Source: Combretum micranthum
Taxonomy: Eukaryota; Streptophyta; Magnoliopsida; Myrtales; Combretaceae
DNA: 64,000 bases
Direction: 5' to 3'
Assembly (NCBI GenBank): GCA_024138025.1
Contig: JAMXBD010002757.1
Location: 101,750 to 165,749 of the forward strand
Numbering within the stretch: the stretch's first letter is position 1; each line of letters starts with the position of its first letter. The notes beneath the pieces are model-generated. The model did no database searches. It was not told the origin of the DNA and worked only from the letters and a program-made list of their open reading frames with translations. The translations under genes were made by a program, and so were the position numbers. This document shows, in pieces, positions 62,340 to 64,000 of this stretch.

Positions 62340-63490
62340 ATAAAAGAATGTTTAAACTATTTTTCATGTGAATAATGAAAATTTATTTCTACTCACAACA
62401 TTAAATATATTATTGTTATTAGCAATACAAGTAATAAATATGATTAAAAAGTTACTTGGTTAAATTTTTATAGACGTCTAATAAAAAATGATCGTTTAGT
62501 TTTTAACAACGTGGGATTTCTAATTATCTTTATGAAAGTTATTTGTGTGTTAACTGATTCGTAGTCCCACTTTGCTAATTTCACAACTTCAAATAGATAA
62601 ACTTGTGTATAAATAAATAGAAATATTGAATAATTTTATTAAAAAATAGGGTAAAGATTATTTTTCTTAGGCCCAATTATATATTAAGTTAAAAGTTTAT
62701 TTATTTTATTTTAATTTTCTTTTATCAGTTTTAATTTTTTGTTTTCAATTTAATAAAGTTTTTAAAAATTTTATCTAAACCTATATATTTATATATGAAA
62801 AAGAAATAGAGAAAAGTTGACAAAGATAGTCCAAGGCATCTCATTTACAAATACTAATTATTTGATGAATAAACATGTTCTAGCAGGATAGCTAATTATA
62901 TGAAAAGAAAAAGCAGAAAGGCATCGATAGTAATTTGATTTCTCTTTATCCTTCTAATTCATCATTGCTTCAGATTTCCGTCAAGTTCCAATTTTAACAC
63001 GTCACGCCAACAGGAAAAACAATAATTTTTAAACAAAGAAAGAAAAAAAATTAAAAAAAAAATGTTTCAATTATCTGAGTAGGGATAATTTATTACTATT
63101 TACCACATTAAATTTGTTGTATAACAATAAGTAATAAATATGTTTTAAAAATTGTTTTATTGGATTCTTATATACTTCTAACTAAAATGAAGACTTATTT
63201 TTTAATAATGTGCGACTATTTCTTTGTATTTGTGCGAGTTGTATATATTTTGAGTATTTTATAGTACCGCATTTCTTATTTCATAACCACAAGTAGTTTC
63301 ACTTATGTATAAATGTATGCACCATCGAACAAATCTTTTAACAAACAAGCCAAAGAATATTATTGTTCTTAGGCCCAACTTTATATTAAGTTCTTAGTTT
63401 TAACTTGATATTTTAATATTTTAATTGTTTTGATTTTTTATTTTCCTTTTTATTTTTCAAAATTAAAAAAATTATTGCTAATTCAACAAG
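62340..63490. repeat. Tandem duplication, about 720 bp offset
   Basis: 62380-62780 and 63095-63480 share words in the same order: CACATTAAAT or AACATTAAAT, AAGTAATAAATATG, ATGTGCGACT/ACGTGGGATT, and TTCTTAGGCCCAA with TATATTAAGTT. Both copies are AT-rich and non-coding. They are flanked by GGGTC-rich stretches (62160-62290 and 63540-63620) that may be ends of a larger element. Confidence 0.65.
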
Positions 63491-63644
63491 TTGTAAATTG
63501 GTTCGTAAAGTAGCAGAGTGGTCAAAATCGAACTGATCCATCCTTACCTAGGCTAGTTTTGGGTTAGGCCTAACCTAACTGGAGACCCAATGGGTCCAGG
63601 CTAGTTTCGAGCCGATTGGACCCTAGTGTGGACGTGTGTGCGTA

Positions 63645-64000
63645 TAAGGTTGCAAACAAGCTGAGCTTTTAAAGGCTTAGGATTGGCCCGTTTAAAATTT
63701 AATGAGCTCGAGCTTGAAATGAGCTTTTTATCGAGCCTAAAATTGAGATTCGAGCTCGGCTCATTTAGTTAAACAAGTCTAAATTGGAGTTCAATCTTGA
63801 TTTGTTTATGATACGAGTTCGAGTTTTTTATCAAGCCTCAAATTTAAGTTTGAACTTAATTCATTTAGATAGCTCGTTTTCCATTTTTTTATACTTGAAA
63901 TAATATATATATATATTGTTATATTACATATATATAATTATGGAATAAAAATTAGTTTCTATTATGTAGTTATAGATAATATATCATGCATAAAAAAAAT
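63645..64000. mobile_element. Left part of a probable hAT-type non-autonomous element, cut by the window end
   Basis: It starts TAAGGTTGCAAACAAGCTGA, followed by repeated AGCTCGAGCTTG, GAGCTCGGCTCATTTA and CGAGTTCGAG words and then an AT-rich core. This is the layout of plant hAT-related miniature elements. The right end and target-site duplication are outside the window. Confidence 0.45.

Noticed and set aside
63480..63640. tRNA-like text (GGTTCG, AGAGTGGTC)
   Set aside because: No complete cloverleaf can be drawn; acceptor and anticodon arms are missing.
62160..63640. A single element bounded by GGGTC-rich ends
   Set aside because: The two GC-rich stretches are loosely inverted, but I found no convincing terminal repeat or target-site duplication, so only the internal duplication is reported.

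Overview
The window is nuclear DNA of a flowering plant. It is AT-rich, holds eukaryotic TIR-NB-LRR disease-resistance sequence, and is dominated by plant LTR-retrotransposons of the Ogre/Tat, Del/Tekay, Ty1/copia and Cassandra TRIM types. The flax-L6-like TIR and LRR sequences point to a eudicot, possibly a woody one such as Myrtales. That placement is recalled family resemblance, not a database result. Nothing prokaryotic is present: no operons and no CRISPR.

Layout. (1) 2-1057: the LRR end of a TNL gene entering from the left, broken by one in-frame TAG. (2) About 6277-14150: a decayed Ogre/Tat-type Ty3 element with 5' LTR, tRNA-Arg-like PBS, extra ORF1 and gag. Its ORF1 is split by a 2.9-kb insertion flanked by TACTTA. 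(3) 15.9-17.3 kb: an intron-less, broken MEKK1-like kinase pseudogene. (4) 17.65-18.54 kb: a TRIM element and an inverted partial copy, forming a fold-back. (5) 20.5-24.3 kb: the 3' part of a Del/Tekay chromovirus with its 3' LTR, followed by a reverse solo LTR (24.5-28.2 kb). (6) 30.4-34.5 kb: tandemly duplicated TNL-cluster spacer containing a relic of a TIR first exon. (7) 34535-47221: a complete but dead copia element. A Tekay solo LTR sits inside it, and that LTR carries another Tekay solo LTR and a hAT-type element. Target-site duplications support every insertion in this nest. (8) 47.2-57.5 kb: further tandem copies of the spacer, one of which preserves the empty copia site. (9) 58.2-58.7 kb: a Cassandra TRIM with 5S-rRNA-like LTRs. 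(10) 59.66-60.29 kb: the only plausibly live gene start, a TATA box and the TIR exon of a TNL or TIR-only gene. It is followed to the window end by about 3.7 kb in which I see no NB-ARC sequence.

The window reads as the interior of an NLR cluster. TNL units duplicated in tandem, most copies eroded to promoter and spacer relics, and retroelements filled the gaps. The most unusual observation is in the Tekay LTRs: arrays of short hairpins whose arm sequences change but stay complementary, and a block about 1.0-1.4 kb from the LTR start that keeps its place but not its sequence.
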